DNA from: Alopecurus myosuroides
Lineage: Eukaryota > Streptophyta > Magnoliopsida > Poales > Poaceae
Reading direction: 5' to 3'
Assembly: GCA_028641055.1 (NCBI GenBank)
Contig: CM054062.1
Location: 24,746,536-24,810,535, forward strand
Length of the DNA: 64,000 bases
Shown here: positions 33,392 to 44,477 of the stretch, piece by piece
How positions within the stretch are numbered: position 1 is the stretch's first letter
Layout: every line of letters starts with the position of its first letter
Program-made: the position numbers and the translations under genes
Notes under the pieces: generated by a model
Told to the model about the DNA's origin: nothing
The model's database searches: none
What the model saw: the letters and a program-made list of their open reading frames with translations, nothing else

Positions 33392-35528
33392 TCAAGTATT
33401 TTCAAGTGAAAAAACATCCAAATTGTAACTTGTTCTCAAAATAGAATCAAAAGGAAACTTCATTCTCTTCCTAGGAAAGTGTTCCGTACCTTTCTTAATT
33501 GGGAATTGATATTTAATATTCCTCTCTTTCATATCAATAATAGCCCCAACAGTTCTAAGAAAAGTTCTTCCCAAAACAATAGGAAAAGAAGCATTGCATT
33601 CAATATTCATAACAATGAAATCAACGGGGACAAGGTTATTGCTAACCATAATAAGAACATCATCAACTCTCCCAAAGGTTTCTTTCTAACATTATCAGCA
33701 AGGCGAACATCCAAATAACAGTGTTCCAAAGGTGGAAAATCCAGCATATCATAAAGTTTCTTAGGCATAGGAGAGATACTAGCACCAAGATCACATAAAG
33801 ATTTGCAATAAAAATCATTCACCTTCATTTTAATGATGGGTTCCCAACCATCATCTAACTTACTAGGGATAGAGACTTCACATTTTAATTCTTCTTCTCT
33901 AATTTTTGCGAGAGCATTTGTAATATGTTTTTTGAAAGCCACATTCATACTAATAGCATTAGGACAACTAGCAAGATTTTATAGGAACATAATTACTTCA
34001 GATATATTGAAATAATCAAAATCAAGATCATTTTTATCAAGGGTAATGGGACCATTGTCTCTCATATTTCGAAAAAAATTAGCACTTTTATTAGGAACAA
34101 TTTTAGTGGTTTCAGGAAATTTTAAACGTTTGACAGCATAAGTGCAAGTATTGCCAACACCAATTACTTTGCCATTAATAGTAGAAATTTTACTAGCATG
34201 AGAAGCTTCAGTTTTACTAGTGGTGTTAATGGTGAAAACATTAGATGTATTATTCTTTCTAGTTATTTCATGTTCTCTTTCCCATCTAGCATGTAATTCA
34301 ACTAACATCCTAACATTGTCATCAATTCTAACTTGAACGGTATTAGTAGTAGAAAAAGGATTTTCATCTATAGTTTCAGTTTTAGTAGCCATTCTATTGA
34401 TTAAAGAATATTTTGCTTCAGACATGGATGAAATAGAAGTTTCAGCACGAGCAATTTTAACTTGCAAACCAGAAATTTCCCTATTTAAATTTTCAAGTTG
34501 ATAACTAATTTTTTTCGACATAACAGATTGTTCCTCCATGGTCTTAGTAAATAATTTATTTTGCTCATATTGCTTTTGCATAAAGTCTTTAGTGGCCCTT
34601 TGAACTTCTGAAATTCTTTCATTAGACATTCCAGGTCTATCATGAGAATAATTATTACCACTATTAACATTATATGACATATAATTGTTGCTACCAAAAT
34701 TATTCCTATAAGCATTGTTGTTGAAATTGTTTTGAATGAAGTTCACATCAACATGCTCTTCTTGAGCAACCAAAGAGGCTAAACGAACATTCTTTGGATC
34801 AATAGGAGCATAAGCCTATCACTCAAAGAACAAGTTTCTTCAACAGAATTTACCTTCTTACCTGGTGGAGCTCTCTTAGTGTGCCATTCAGAATAATTTA
34901 TCATCATATCATCAAGAAGATTTATTGCAGAGCTGAAAGTGATGGACATGAAGGTTCCTCCAGCAGCTGAATCCAGAAGGTTTCTTGAAGGAAAATTCAG
35001 ACCTGAATAAAAGGTTTGGATGATCATCCAAGTAGTCAGTCCATGAGTGGGACAATTCTTTACCAAAGATTTCATCCTTTCCCAAGATTTAAAAACATGC
35101 TCATTATCAAGTTGCTTAAAATTCATAATGCTACTCCTTAGAGATATAATCTTAGCAGGAGGATAATATTTTTAAATGAAAGCATCTTTACATTTAGTCC
35201 ATGAATCAATACTATTTCTAGGCAAAGATAGCAACCATTCTTTAGCTCTTCCTCTCAAAGAGAAAGGAAACAATTTTAGTTTAATAATATCTCCATCTAC
35301 ATCCTTATATTTTTGCATCTCACAGAGTTCAAAAAAATTATTAAGATGGGCAGCAACATCAACAGTTCTAACACCAGAAAATTGCTCTCTCATAACAAGA
35401 TTTAACAGGGCAGGCTTTATCTCATAAAAATCAGCAGTGGGAGTAGGTGGAGCAATAGGTGTGTTAATAAAATCATTATTGTTTATGCTAGTAAAGTCAC
35501 ACAACCTAGTATTCTCAGGAGTACTCAT
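33392..35528 (-). pseudogene. gag-pro: Element B gag and protease
   Basis: The gag start is MSTPENTRLCDF at 35528, the only Met shortly after the PBS. The capsid-like core has LFPFSLRGRAKEWLLSLP at about 35280-35230. A TAA interrupts at about 35172, then the same frame continues (34779-35126), and a shift leads to 33979-34773 with Asn-rich sequence and a coiled-coil-like ENLNREISGLQ region. Protease follows: CDLGASISPMP at about 33800-33770 (active-site DLGAS) and VLGRTFLRT near 33560. The reading ends at 33392, directly followed by non-coding sequence where pol would be expected. Confidence 0.88.
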
Positions 35529-35688
35529 TTTAACAAGATTAAAAACAGGATAAAAGTAACAACCAGAATAAGAAGTGATTTTTTTGTGTTTTTGATAAAG
35601 AGAAATAAACAAGACAAAATAAAATAAACTAAGCAAAAAAAAAGTAAAGAGATTGGAAGTGAGAGACTCCCCTTGTAGAAATCCTCTT

Positions 35689-35708
35689 TCTCCCCGGCAA
35701 CGGCGCCA
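35689..35708 (-). promoter_or_regulatory. Primer binding site of element B (tRNA-Asp type)
   Basis: On the minus strand TGGCGCCGTTGCCGGGGAGA matches the complement of the tRNA-Asp 3' end. It lies 10 bases inside the 5' LTR, whose end is at 35719. It is the best-preserved PBS in the window. Confidence 0.9.
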
Positions 35709-35718
35709 GAAAACTTGT

Positions 35719-36746
35719 TGATGGGTGATGCTCGTTGGTAGACCCCAAGTGTAGGGTGTGAAGAGTGTCGCGGCAAGTTTTCCCTCAGAAAAGAAACCAA
35801 GGTTGAATCAACAGTAGGAGAAAGAAATCAATCCTGAAGGTTGATGCAGCTCATGTTGGCAGGGTGCACTATCGGTTCAGTAGCAACGTGGAATCTACAC
35901 AACACAATCAAATTACTTTGCCCCAACGAAGCAGTGAGGTTGTCAATCTCACCGGTTTTGCTGAAACAAATGATTAGATGTACCGTGTGGAAAATAATAT
36001 TTGTTTGCAGTAGATCAAAGAGAACAATAACTGCAGTAGTAAAACAGTAGGAAAACACTGGTTGCAGTGGTTGTATATCAGGGTAAAGAAACGGACCGGG
36101 GTCCACAGTTCACTAGAGGTGTCTCTCCAAAACATATAGATAACATGCTTGGTAAACAAATAACAGTTGGGAAATTGATAGATATAAAGGATGCACCGTA
36201 GTGCATATGCATGACATGATGATTACTATGTGATTCATGTGGGCATTACAACAAGATACATAGACCGTTATCCAACTGCATCTATGACTAATAATCCACC
36301 CTCAGAGTGTCATCCGAGCAAACTTTGGGTATTAAGTTTCAAGCAACAGATAATTGCAGTAAGAAAAGTGTGTACTATAAACAATAAAATCATCCTTAGA
36401 CAAAGCATTGTTGTTTTCTCCGTAATGGCAACAACACATCCCCCACCCGTTTACGTTTCTGTCACTCGAGCTTGAGTGAGGCATGCACCCACTATCGAGC
36501 ATAAATACTCCCACTTGGAGTTACAAACATCAACTTGGACAAAGAATCTACTAGTAACGGAGAGCATGCAAGATCATAAATAACATACACATGAAAAGAA
36601 TAGGACAAATTGATAATCATTGGACATAGCATTCAATATTCATCAGATCCCAGCAAACACAACATGTGGCATTGCAATAAGATAATATTGATCATGTTAG
36701 GCAGCTCACAAGATCTAAACATGAGGCATAAAGAGGAGAGAGCAAC
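35719..36746 (-). repeat. 5' LTR of element B, piece 1
   Basis: Matches 27742 to about 28755 of the 3' LTR and ends in GCAAC, the left duplication of solo LTR 2. It keeps the TGATG..GCTCGTTGG terminus next to the PBS. Confidence 0.93.
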
Positions 36747-39700
36747 TGTAACACCCGGGGGGATTTCCCCCAATTAGATTTGGTTGTTTTCCTTTTTGCT
36801 TTGCATCATGCATCCTATGCATTGCACCTTCGTTCTCAAACCAATTTAAAATGCAAACAAATCATTTCAAATTGTAACTTATAATTGATTTGAAAATATT
36901 AAATATGCTTGGTTTTGAAATTCCTTTTGTATGAAACCCTAATTTAAATTCAAATTTCCAAAATTCAAAATACATGGTGTAATTTGAAAATTTTGAAAAC
37001 AAAGTTTCATACACTTGGGCTTTATTGCTGTTTAATCCAACAAAATTATTTCATAAATAAAAACCCTCAAAATTGCTCTCCTCTCTATTGTTTTTCTTTT
37101 CTACAAACAAAATGGAAAACAGAACAAAAAAAAATACAGTGGGGAGGCAGGCCACAAAGGCCCACCTACAACCCACAGAGGCCAGCCCAGCAACCACCCC
37201 TGCGTCGTCCTCTTCGTACGGAGGCAGAGGAGAAGGAGCAGGTGGCTCCTAATGCATCCACGTCTCCCCCTCCTACCTGCTCCTTTCCCCCTCTACAAGA
37301 AGGTCCCCCAAGGTGGCCCTCGAACCCTAGCCTCTACACCTCTCCCTGCTACTGTTCCACTCCGCCGCCGTTCTTCCTCTTCCCCCAAATCCCCTCAATT
37401 TTGTTTCTTCTGAAGTTGCATGTTTTACTGAACCACGCCGGCAGCACGAACACCTTCAGGACATCGGTCATCGCCGCCTCCATCGTCATCGACAAGCAGC
37501 ACCGAGGCCGGGAATGGAATCCCCGTGCCCCGGCCTTCCTCCTCACTGCTTCCCGGAGCCGGAGACGCCCTGAGGAGGCCACGCGCCTCCATGTTCTCGT
37601 TGTCGGCCACCGCAGCAGCGGCCGCTCCGCCGTCACTCTTCCTCACCGTGGGTCTCCTTCGAGCCCGTCTACTCCATCGGCGATCCCAAGGTGAGCCTCC
37701 ACCTCTCCCTTAACCCTCCTAGTGCTCTGGGAGCGGCGCCCTCGAGCGCCGTCCGCTGCAGTTTGCCGCCGGCCATGTACTCTGTAATCATCGTTGGCCC
37801 CTGTTCCTTTCAGTTTTCTGAAGATTCAGTTATCCGCCCGATTCTACCTCTTATTCCGTCAGATCTATCTTGTATCACCAACCGCAGCAGTAGCCCAGTG
37901 GCTGGGTTCCATCCGCGCGAGGGAGAGATCCCGAGTTCGAATCCCCCTCGGCCGAATAAAGGCCACCTTTTTTGGTTTCCCTCGCGCGCGGGTAGGCCCC
38001 GCATGTCGGTGACCCCCGTGGCCACCCCAGCTTCCACCCGCGCCCGTGTGGCTGCCAGCCTGGCCCTGGCCCACGCGTCATAGGGCATGGGTAGCTCTGC
38101 GAGGTGCAATTCCTTTTTTTCTGTCCCCTGTTTTCGCACACAAGTCCCTGGAAAATTACAGCAAGGTCCCTGAAATTCAAATGCCCCCAACAAATTCATT
38201 TGAACTCCAATTTTGAAAAGTAAAATATGTTTTCCATTCCAAATTTCCTGAACTTTGCAAATATAAACTTTGTTTTCTGTTTTTCCTAATTAAAATTGGT
38301 GCAATAATTCAATACTTTAATTACACCTTTTAAATTGCAAAATTCATATCTTGGGCAATTCAAATCCAATTCCAACATGTAAAATATGGTTTCCATGCAA
38401 AATTGAACAAGATTTCCAAATATAAACTTTGTTTTCTGTTTTGAATAAATTAAATTGCTGAAAACAACTATTTCTTAATTAATGCATTTAAAATTGTCAA
38501 TTTAATAACTTGCTCATCTAAAATCCAAATTCAACAAATGAAATATGTATTCCATCTAAAATTTTGTGTTCTTTCCAAATATAAATTTTGTTATCTGTTT
38601 TGAACATTTAAAATTGGTGAAAACAACAAATGTTTGTTTAAATCATTTAAAATGCCAAAGTTCGTAACTTAACAAATAAAATTCCAAACTTGGTAAACAA
38701 CATATCAAACTGAAGCTATTGTTGTTTTCTTATTGTTTTCATCATCCATGCATCATTCTAATCAACTTTCACATGATGGTTATTTGTAGATCATTTAATT
38801 CAACATTAATTCATGGGCTTTTCCATATGCAATCCAAATTGCATATGGGCCCATTTAAATATGTTTACCATGTCAACTGGTTTACTTTGATGCATCAATT
38901 AATTGTCATATATATAAAATAGGATCATGCTGGATCTTTTTCCGTAGAAGTAATTATTGCATCCGGTGTTTGTTCTAGTTTGTTGCTTCTTCGCGGATAG
39001 GACGTTGAGATGATGTGAGCAACGACAAGTTCTGCGGATGTACCTCTACTTGCTGGATCTCAGGAAAGTATACTCACTTGCTACCTATGGCTGCCTTTCA
39101 TCACTTGTTACCGATTCTTCCCGTTGCCTTTATTCTAGTCTTATGATTCGATGCTTGTGTCTCGATCCTATCATATGTTTACCTTGCAGCCATGATATAG
39201 CCTTCCTTCCACGTCCTATTAACTGTTGTTTGTTTACCTTGTTGGCCCTTGTGTCGTACTAGCATGCTTAGGTTTGTTTGCGCTCTAGTCCTGTTGTCCT
39301 TTGTTCTATCACCTGTTTAGTTTGATAGTTGGGTTTTCAATTCAATCAACAACATGTTAATGTCTGGGGTAATAATAATTTGATGATAAGGCACCGGCAG
39401 GAGGCCCGGCGTGGTTTTGAGGCCTGCTAGTGTCGACCTTAATTAGGAAAAGGGTCTTGTCCTCCGATCCATGATGAGCGCGCTAACCGCATGTGGGAAG
39501 CGAGTATGGGCGCCCCCCGCAACTTTGATTCGATTCGCATCTCGTCCAAATCGCCTCATTTAGTTCGGGTTTTCCATTTAGCGCATGCATATGCAGGTGC
39601 GAACCCTTGGCGCCAGGGTGGAACTTTTGTAGTCGGCATTTAGGGAGACACGTTCTTAGAGTGCTATGAGGGTCCCCTTTTCTTCGTGGGGCTTGATTAG

Positions 39701-40657
39701 CCGTGCGCTCAATTGCACGGGGTTGTTTGGGCTTGATGCGAAGAAGAGTTGGGTTGTGTTGAGTGCCTCGCTTGGTGGAAGTGCATTTCCATCTGGCGGG
39801 TCATTCTTACGTGTACGGCCAAATTGGTGCATCCCTGCAGGGTTAATCTTCTCGAGAAGCCGTGTTGTCCGCGGTTATGGATTACTTGGTGAAAGTGCTG
39901 GCTAAAAAGTACTCAGACAACTTACACTTAACGATGATAACTTGACTAGTAATATAGATTACCTCCACCATAAAAATGAATGCCACCTTAATCAACAGTG
40001 TGAGTTTCCTTGGGTTGCTTCCTTAGTAGGGGGTAACATTGGATGGGTATTGTTTGGTGAGTAGTTATAGTTGGTTATGTCGCGCTATCTTATCCCTTTC
40101 TTTTAGCCGGATGTTGTAGCGCGTCTCTGTAGTTAGTTAGTGCAGCCCGCTGCCGCTTCTTTGCAATAATCCCTTCCCTTCCGTTGTACCCAAAGTATTT
40201 GTATCTTGTGATGATTGGTTATGCTGGTATCTTGTGAGTATGGTTTATCCACTTGCCAGTACTTAATAGTACTGACCCACAAATCCATTTCGTGGCTGCA
40301 TATTCCACATTGTAGTCAACAGGTTTGAAGTCTGACAACGTTAGCTTGGGAATCCCTCCGGCTTGGCCTGGGCAGGGATTGGATGCCATCGGTTATCTTC
40401 AGGACTCTTAGTCCAATTTGTATCTTGTCCGTAGTCGGGCACTATGTTGTTTCTTCCGCTGTCATTTGGATCTTTGTATGGTATCAGTTGTATCTTTGAC
40501 TCGTTTGAGTCGTCTTGTATATATCTTTTCTGTTGTTGTTGCGGAATATTCGTGAACTGTTGTAATGTTATCACAAGTGGCAACCTGGAATCTGTTATTG
40601 TGTGGATTTTGGCGGGAATGCTGAAATCTGCATAGTGCCCGATCTCGGGGCGTCACA
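36747..40657 (+). mobile_element. Solo LTR 2 (3.9 kb), related to solo LTR 1
   Basis: Starts TGTAACACCC, ends GGGCGTCACA and is flanked by GCAAC at 36742-36746 and 40658-40662. No internal region adjoins it. The layout mirrors solo LTR 1: AT-rich start, GC island (37130-37760), tRNA-like module, AT-rich repeats with AATATGTTTTCC words, then the conserved 39367-39910 block. The long frames in the GC island (for example 36984-37694) have no domain and do not recur in the other copy, so I do not call a gene. Confidence 0.94.
37884..37975 (+). other. tRNA-like A/B-box module in solo LTR 2
   Basis: TAGCCCAGTGGC at 37891-37902 fits a Pol III A box and AGTTCGAATCC at 37934-37944 fits a B box, 43 nt apart. 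A D-arm-like GCCC/GGGT stem and four of five anticodon-stem pairs can be drawn, and a T-run follows at about 37967-37973. The T arm has mismatches and there is no acceptor stem. The sequence looks like a tRNA-derived promoter relic and not a working tRNA. Confidence 0.5.
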
Positions 40658-40662
40658 GCAAC

Positions 40663-41152
40663 CATCTAGCTACTGCTATGGACCCGTAGTCCAGGAATGA
40701 ACTACTCACGCATCACTCCGGAGGCAGGCATGGTAATGAAGAGGCCTCTGGTGATGATTCCCCCTTCCGGCACGGTGCCAGTGAGAGCTCCAGAACCCTC
40801 CCGAACTAGGGTTGACGATGACGGCGGTTGCGGATGTTTTCGGTGGAAAAGGCTGGTGTCTTTAGGGTTAACCCTCTGAGAAGTATAAATAGGCCAGAGG
40901 GCAATGTCGGTGGCCAGCCAGGGGACCCACGCCACCCCTGGGCGCGGCCAGAGGGGGAGCACCGGTTCATGGTGTGGGGCCCCTGAGGGCCCCCCCCCCC
41001 GGGTCTCCTCCGGACTCCGTGTTCATGACGACTTTCTACGACTTGTGGGTTTTATTTCGTCCAATTCCGAGAATATTTCCAGAGCAACTTTTCTAAAACT
41101 AAAAACAACAGAAAACAAGATCTGGCTCTGTGGCATCTTGTCAGCAGGTTAG
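40663..41152 (-). repeat. 5' LTR of element B, piece 2
   Basis: Resumes with CATCTAGCTACTGCTATGGA, as in the 3' LTR near 28750, and ends GTTAG, the left duplication of element C. It contains a C homopolymer at about 40988-40999. Confidence 0.93.
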
Positions 41153-42660
41153 TGATACGTCCATTTTGCATCACTGTTTTATATTTTTATTTTCTGTTAT
41201 TCACCGATATATTTCATGTTATGATGCATCACTTATCTTATTTTATCTTATTTTGCATGTTTCGTAATTTTTGGAGAATAAACACCGGGAACAGAAATCT
41301 GATAGAAAAAGCACCGTCGAGATACCCTAGTTCAGAAGTTTAGAAGAAGAGGGGGGGACACCGGAGATGTCTTAGAAGTTCAAAGGAGGAGGCTAGCCAG
41401 AAGGGGAGTCAGAGGGGGGCCACCAGGGGCCCACACCACCAGGCGGCGCCCCCTTGGCCGCGCCGCCAGGTGGTGTGGCCACCCTGGCCCACCTCTGGTC
41501 GATATTTTTGCGTACTTGACCCCCAGGGAACCCTAAGCCCCAGACTATCATCGAAGAATTATTCTGCCGCCGCCTCAGTGCGGAAAACACCCGAGATAGA
41601 AAAGCTCTCGGGCAGGGAGAAATCTGCCGGGGAAATTCCTCTCCGGAGAGGGGGAAATCATCGCCATCTCACCGTCATCGCTCCGGGCATCATCAAGATC
41701 GTCCTCATCATCATCATCATCATCATCATCACCACCAGCACCATCACCCTCATCATCCACCGTCATCCCGCTGTAACAATTAGGGGCCTCTATCGTTGTT
41801 TTACATTAGATCTCTCTCCCGGTGTGGATTACTTGTTAGTAGTTGATGCTTGTGAGATTTATCGGTGTTATCTCTTTATGACCAGATTGTTATTATCCAT
41901 TATATCACCTCTGATTATGATCCATATGATGTCTTCTTAGTAGTTCTTTTAGTTCTTGAGGACATGGGATAAGTCATGATGTTAGTAGTGAAGTTATGTT
42001 GAAGTAATATCTCGTGGGTCGGTATTTAAGTTGTGGTGCTATTCTTCTAGTGGTGTCATGTGAACATCGACTACATGATACTTCACCTTTATGGGCCTAG
42101 GAGGATGCATTGTGTATTTTTCTACTAATTGTGGGGTTTCCGGAGTGACAGAAACCTAAATTCCCGTTAGGAAACCAATGCACGAGGGAGCGTAGAATCC
42201 CAGAGTTTTAAGGTTGTGGTTAGATTTATCTTAATTACTTTCTTGTATTTGCGGATGCTTATGAGGGGTAAAATCACAAGTATGTATTAGTCCTAGTTGG
42301 GCGGTGAATAAGCATAGGTTCACCCACACAACACTTCACGAACCAATGGATATTAATCAACCGTAACGAAGCGAAAGCACTTGACAAAATTCCCATGTGT
42401 CCTCGAGAACCTTTGGTAGTCATAAGTAGTAGAACAACCGGCTTGTCCTTTGCTCTCAAAAGGATTGGACCACTCACTGCAATATTATTTACTGCACTTT
42501 CTTTATCTTCTATATCAAAAACCTCCAAAACCCCGTTTGCTAGTGTTTACAGTGAATCTTCTATCCAACCTGCTTGTCAACACCTTCTGCTCCTCATTGG
42601 GTTCGACACTCTTATTTATCGAAAGTACTACGATACACCCCCTATACTTGTGGGTCATCA
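41153..42660 (+). repeat. 5' LTR of element C
   Basis: TGATACGTCC start and GGGTCATCA end, next to the PBS. A CAT/ATC trinucleotide run at 41697-41770 is expanded compared with the 3' LTR copy (about 57295-57360). The open frames over this run are artefacts. Confidence 0.95.
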
Positions 42661-42671
42661 AGACTATTTTC

Positions 42672-42690
42672 TGGCGCCGTTCCCGGGGAG
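42672..42690 (+). promoter_or_regulatory. Primer binding site of element C
   Basis: TGGCGCCGTTCCCGGGGAG lies 11 bases after the 5' LTR. It matches the tRNA-Asp-type site of element B except for TTCCC in place of TTGCC. Confidence 0.88.
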
Positions 42691-42775
42691 TGAAGCACTA
42701 TTGGTAAGTGGAATTGGTAAGAGAAACTTATAGTGTGAGTGTTGTTTTTATTTCTGTCTGCTGTTTTATTTCATT

Positions 42776-44406
42776 ATGGATAATACTTTCGGTTCTCTGT
42801 TTAGGGGTACTTATACCGTTGCTACTAGGGTAGTTGGTAACCCGTCATCTGCTAAATTAGAGCCTTATAAAATACCTATGAAAATTGTTGGAAGTGTTAT
42901 GGATAACTGCTATTACGGTGATGGAACTGTCCACCCCGGTGATCATTTGCTCTTTATACATGAATTATGTGAGTTATTCAGGTGTGCAGGTATTACAATG
43001 GATCAAGTTAAAAGGAAATTATTTTCTGTATCGCTGAAAGGAAGAGCCGCTGAATGGTTCAAATTACTCAAGAATGGTGAATCTATTGGATGGGAGGAAA
43101 TTGTTCCTCTCTTTTATTCTAAATTTTATCCTCCTACTGAGATTCATAAATACCAGAATCAAATCTATAATTTCTGGCCTCGTGATGGAGAGAGTATTTC
43201 CCGAGCATGGGGGAGAATGAAATTATTAATGCTTAAATGTCCCGTTCATGAACTCCCGAGAAATATTGTTACCAATTATTTTTATGCAAGGCTTTCTCTT
43301 CATGAAAGGATTTATTGGATGCTTCTTGTTCTGGATCATTCACATGTATGAAGGAAGAAAAGTCAGGTATAAATTATGATTATGAATGCATTAAATCTTT
43401 TATGAGAACCAATGATTTCTATGATGTTAGTGCCGTTTGTGGTCTTGATTCTCAAATCTTTGCAAATTGTCTTAAAGCTTTTGCCTCCTATCTTGATATT
43501 CCTAAAAAGTATTATCACAAGTACCATGCACCTTATAAAGATATTGTTCGTTCTAGTAATGTAGAAGTACATGTTTTTAATCCTGCTGTTCCTGAGCCCT
43601 ATGTTGAAAAAATGCCTTTCCCTGCTAAGGTGAAAGAACACTCTATGGTGGCTAGTGTGGTAAATAAAAGTAATAAGAAATATATTGAACCTAATGAACA
43701 AATAACTGTTGAACCTTCTATAGCAATAGTGAAAGATCATGTTTGTGGAAATGTAGAGGATGAAAACATTATATTTTGTGAGGATGCTTCTAATATTGTT
43801 TCCCATCCTCATAGACCTACGAAAACTGGTGTTCCTGTACTTTCTGTTCAGATTGGTGATCATTTCTATTATGGTTTGTGTGACATTGGTGCTAGTTATA
43901 GTGCTATACCTTATGAGCTTTATAGAGAAATTATTCATGAAATTGGTTCTTGTGAGCTTGAAGATATTGATGTGGTTATTCAGCTTGTTAATAGATAAAC
44001 TAATTTTCCTATTGGTATTGTAAGAGATGTGGAAGTTTTATGTGGTAAGACTAAATATCCCACTGATTTTCTAGTACTTGGTAAGGCTGCTAGTAAAACT
44101 TGTCCTATTATTTTTGGTAGACCTTTCTTGAATACTTGTGGTGCTATTATAGATTGTAAAAGAGAGAAGACATTGACTAAATTTGATGGAAAATCTTATG
44201 AGTTCAATTTCTCCAAATTTGCTAGAGCACCTTATGAATCTAAATTGCCTGATGAGAATTTTTAAGTTGAATAACTTGCTTATATTGCTCTTGCTCCTAA
44301 CAATGCTTTGCAACAATATATGGAGGACCACAAGAGTGATGTATTTATGGAAGAGAGAAATGAGATTGACGATATTCTTCTTCATCAACCAGTGATACTG
44401 AAACAT
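42776..44406 (+). pseudogene. gag-pro: Element C gag and protease
   Basis: Starts MDNTFGSLF at 42776. The capsid-like core has LFSVSLKGRAAEWFKLL at about 43015-43065 and a FYSKFYPPTEIHKYQNQI segment. A frameshift near 43315 leads into the frame 43315-43998. There the protease shows YYGLCDIGASYSAIPYEL at about 43869-43922 (active-site DIGAS), then TAA at 43996, then the same frame with FLVLGKA and PIIFGRPFLN to 44265. Further stops follow. Gag is shorter than in B and has no visible zinc knuckle. Confidence 0.88.
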
Positions 44407-44477
44407 AATTTACCTGTGGAAGACCTGGGTACAACATTACCACCCAAGGAGGACCCTGTTTTTTTGATTTAAAACCT

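Noticed and set aside
36984..37694. 236-codon frame in the GC island of solo LTR 2
   Set aside because: Low-complexity Pro/Ser/Arg composition, no domain, and not preserved in the related solo LTR 1. A GC-rich LTR region is the simpler reading.
37884..37956. A genuine tRNA gene
   Set aside because: A and B boxes are present, but the acceptor stem does not pair and the T arm has mismatches, so only a tRNA-like module is reported.
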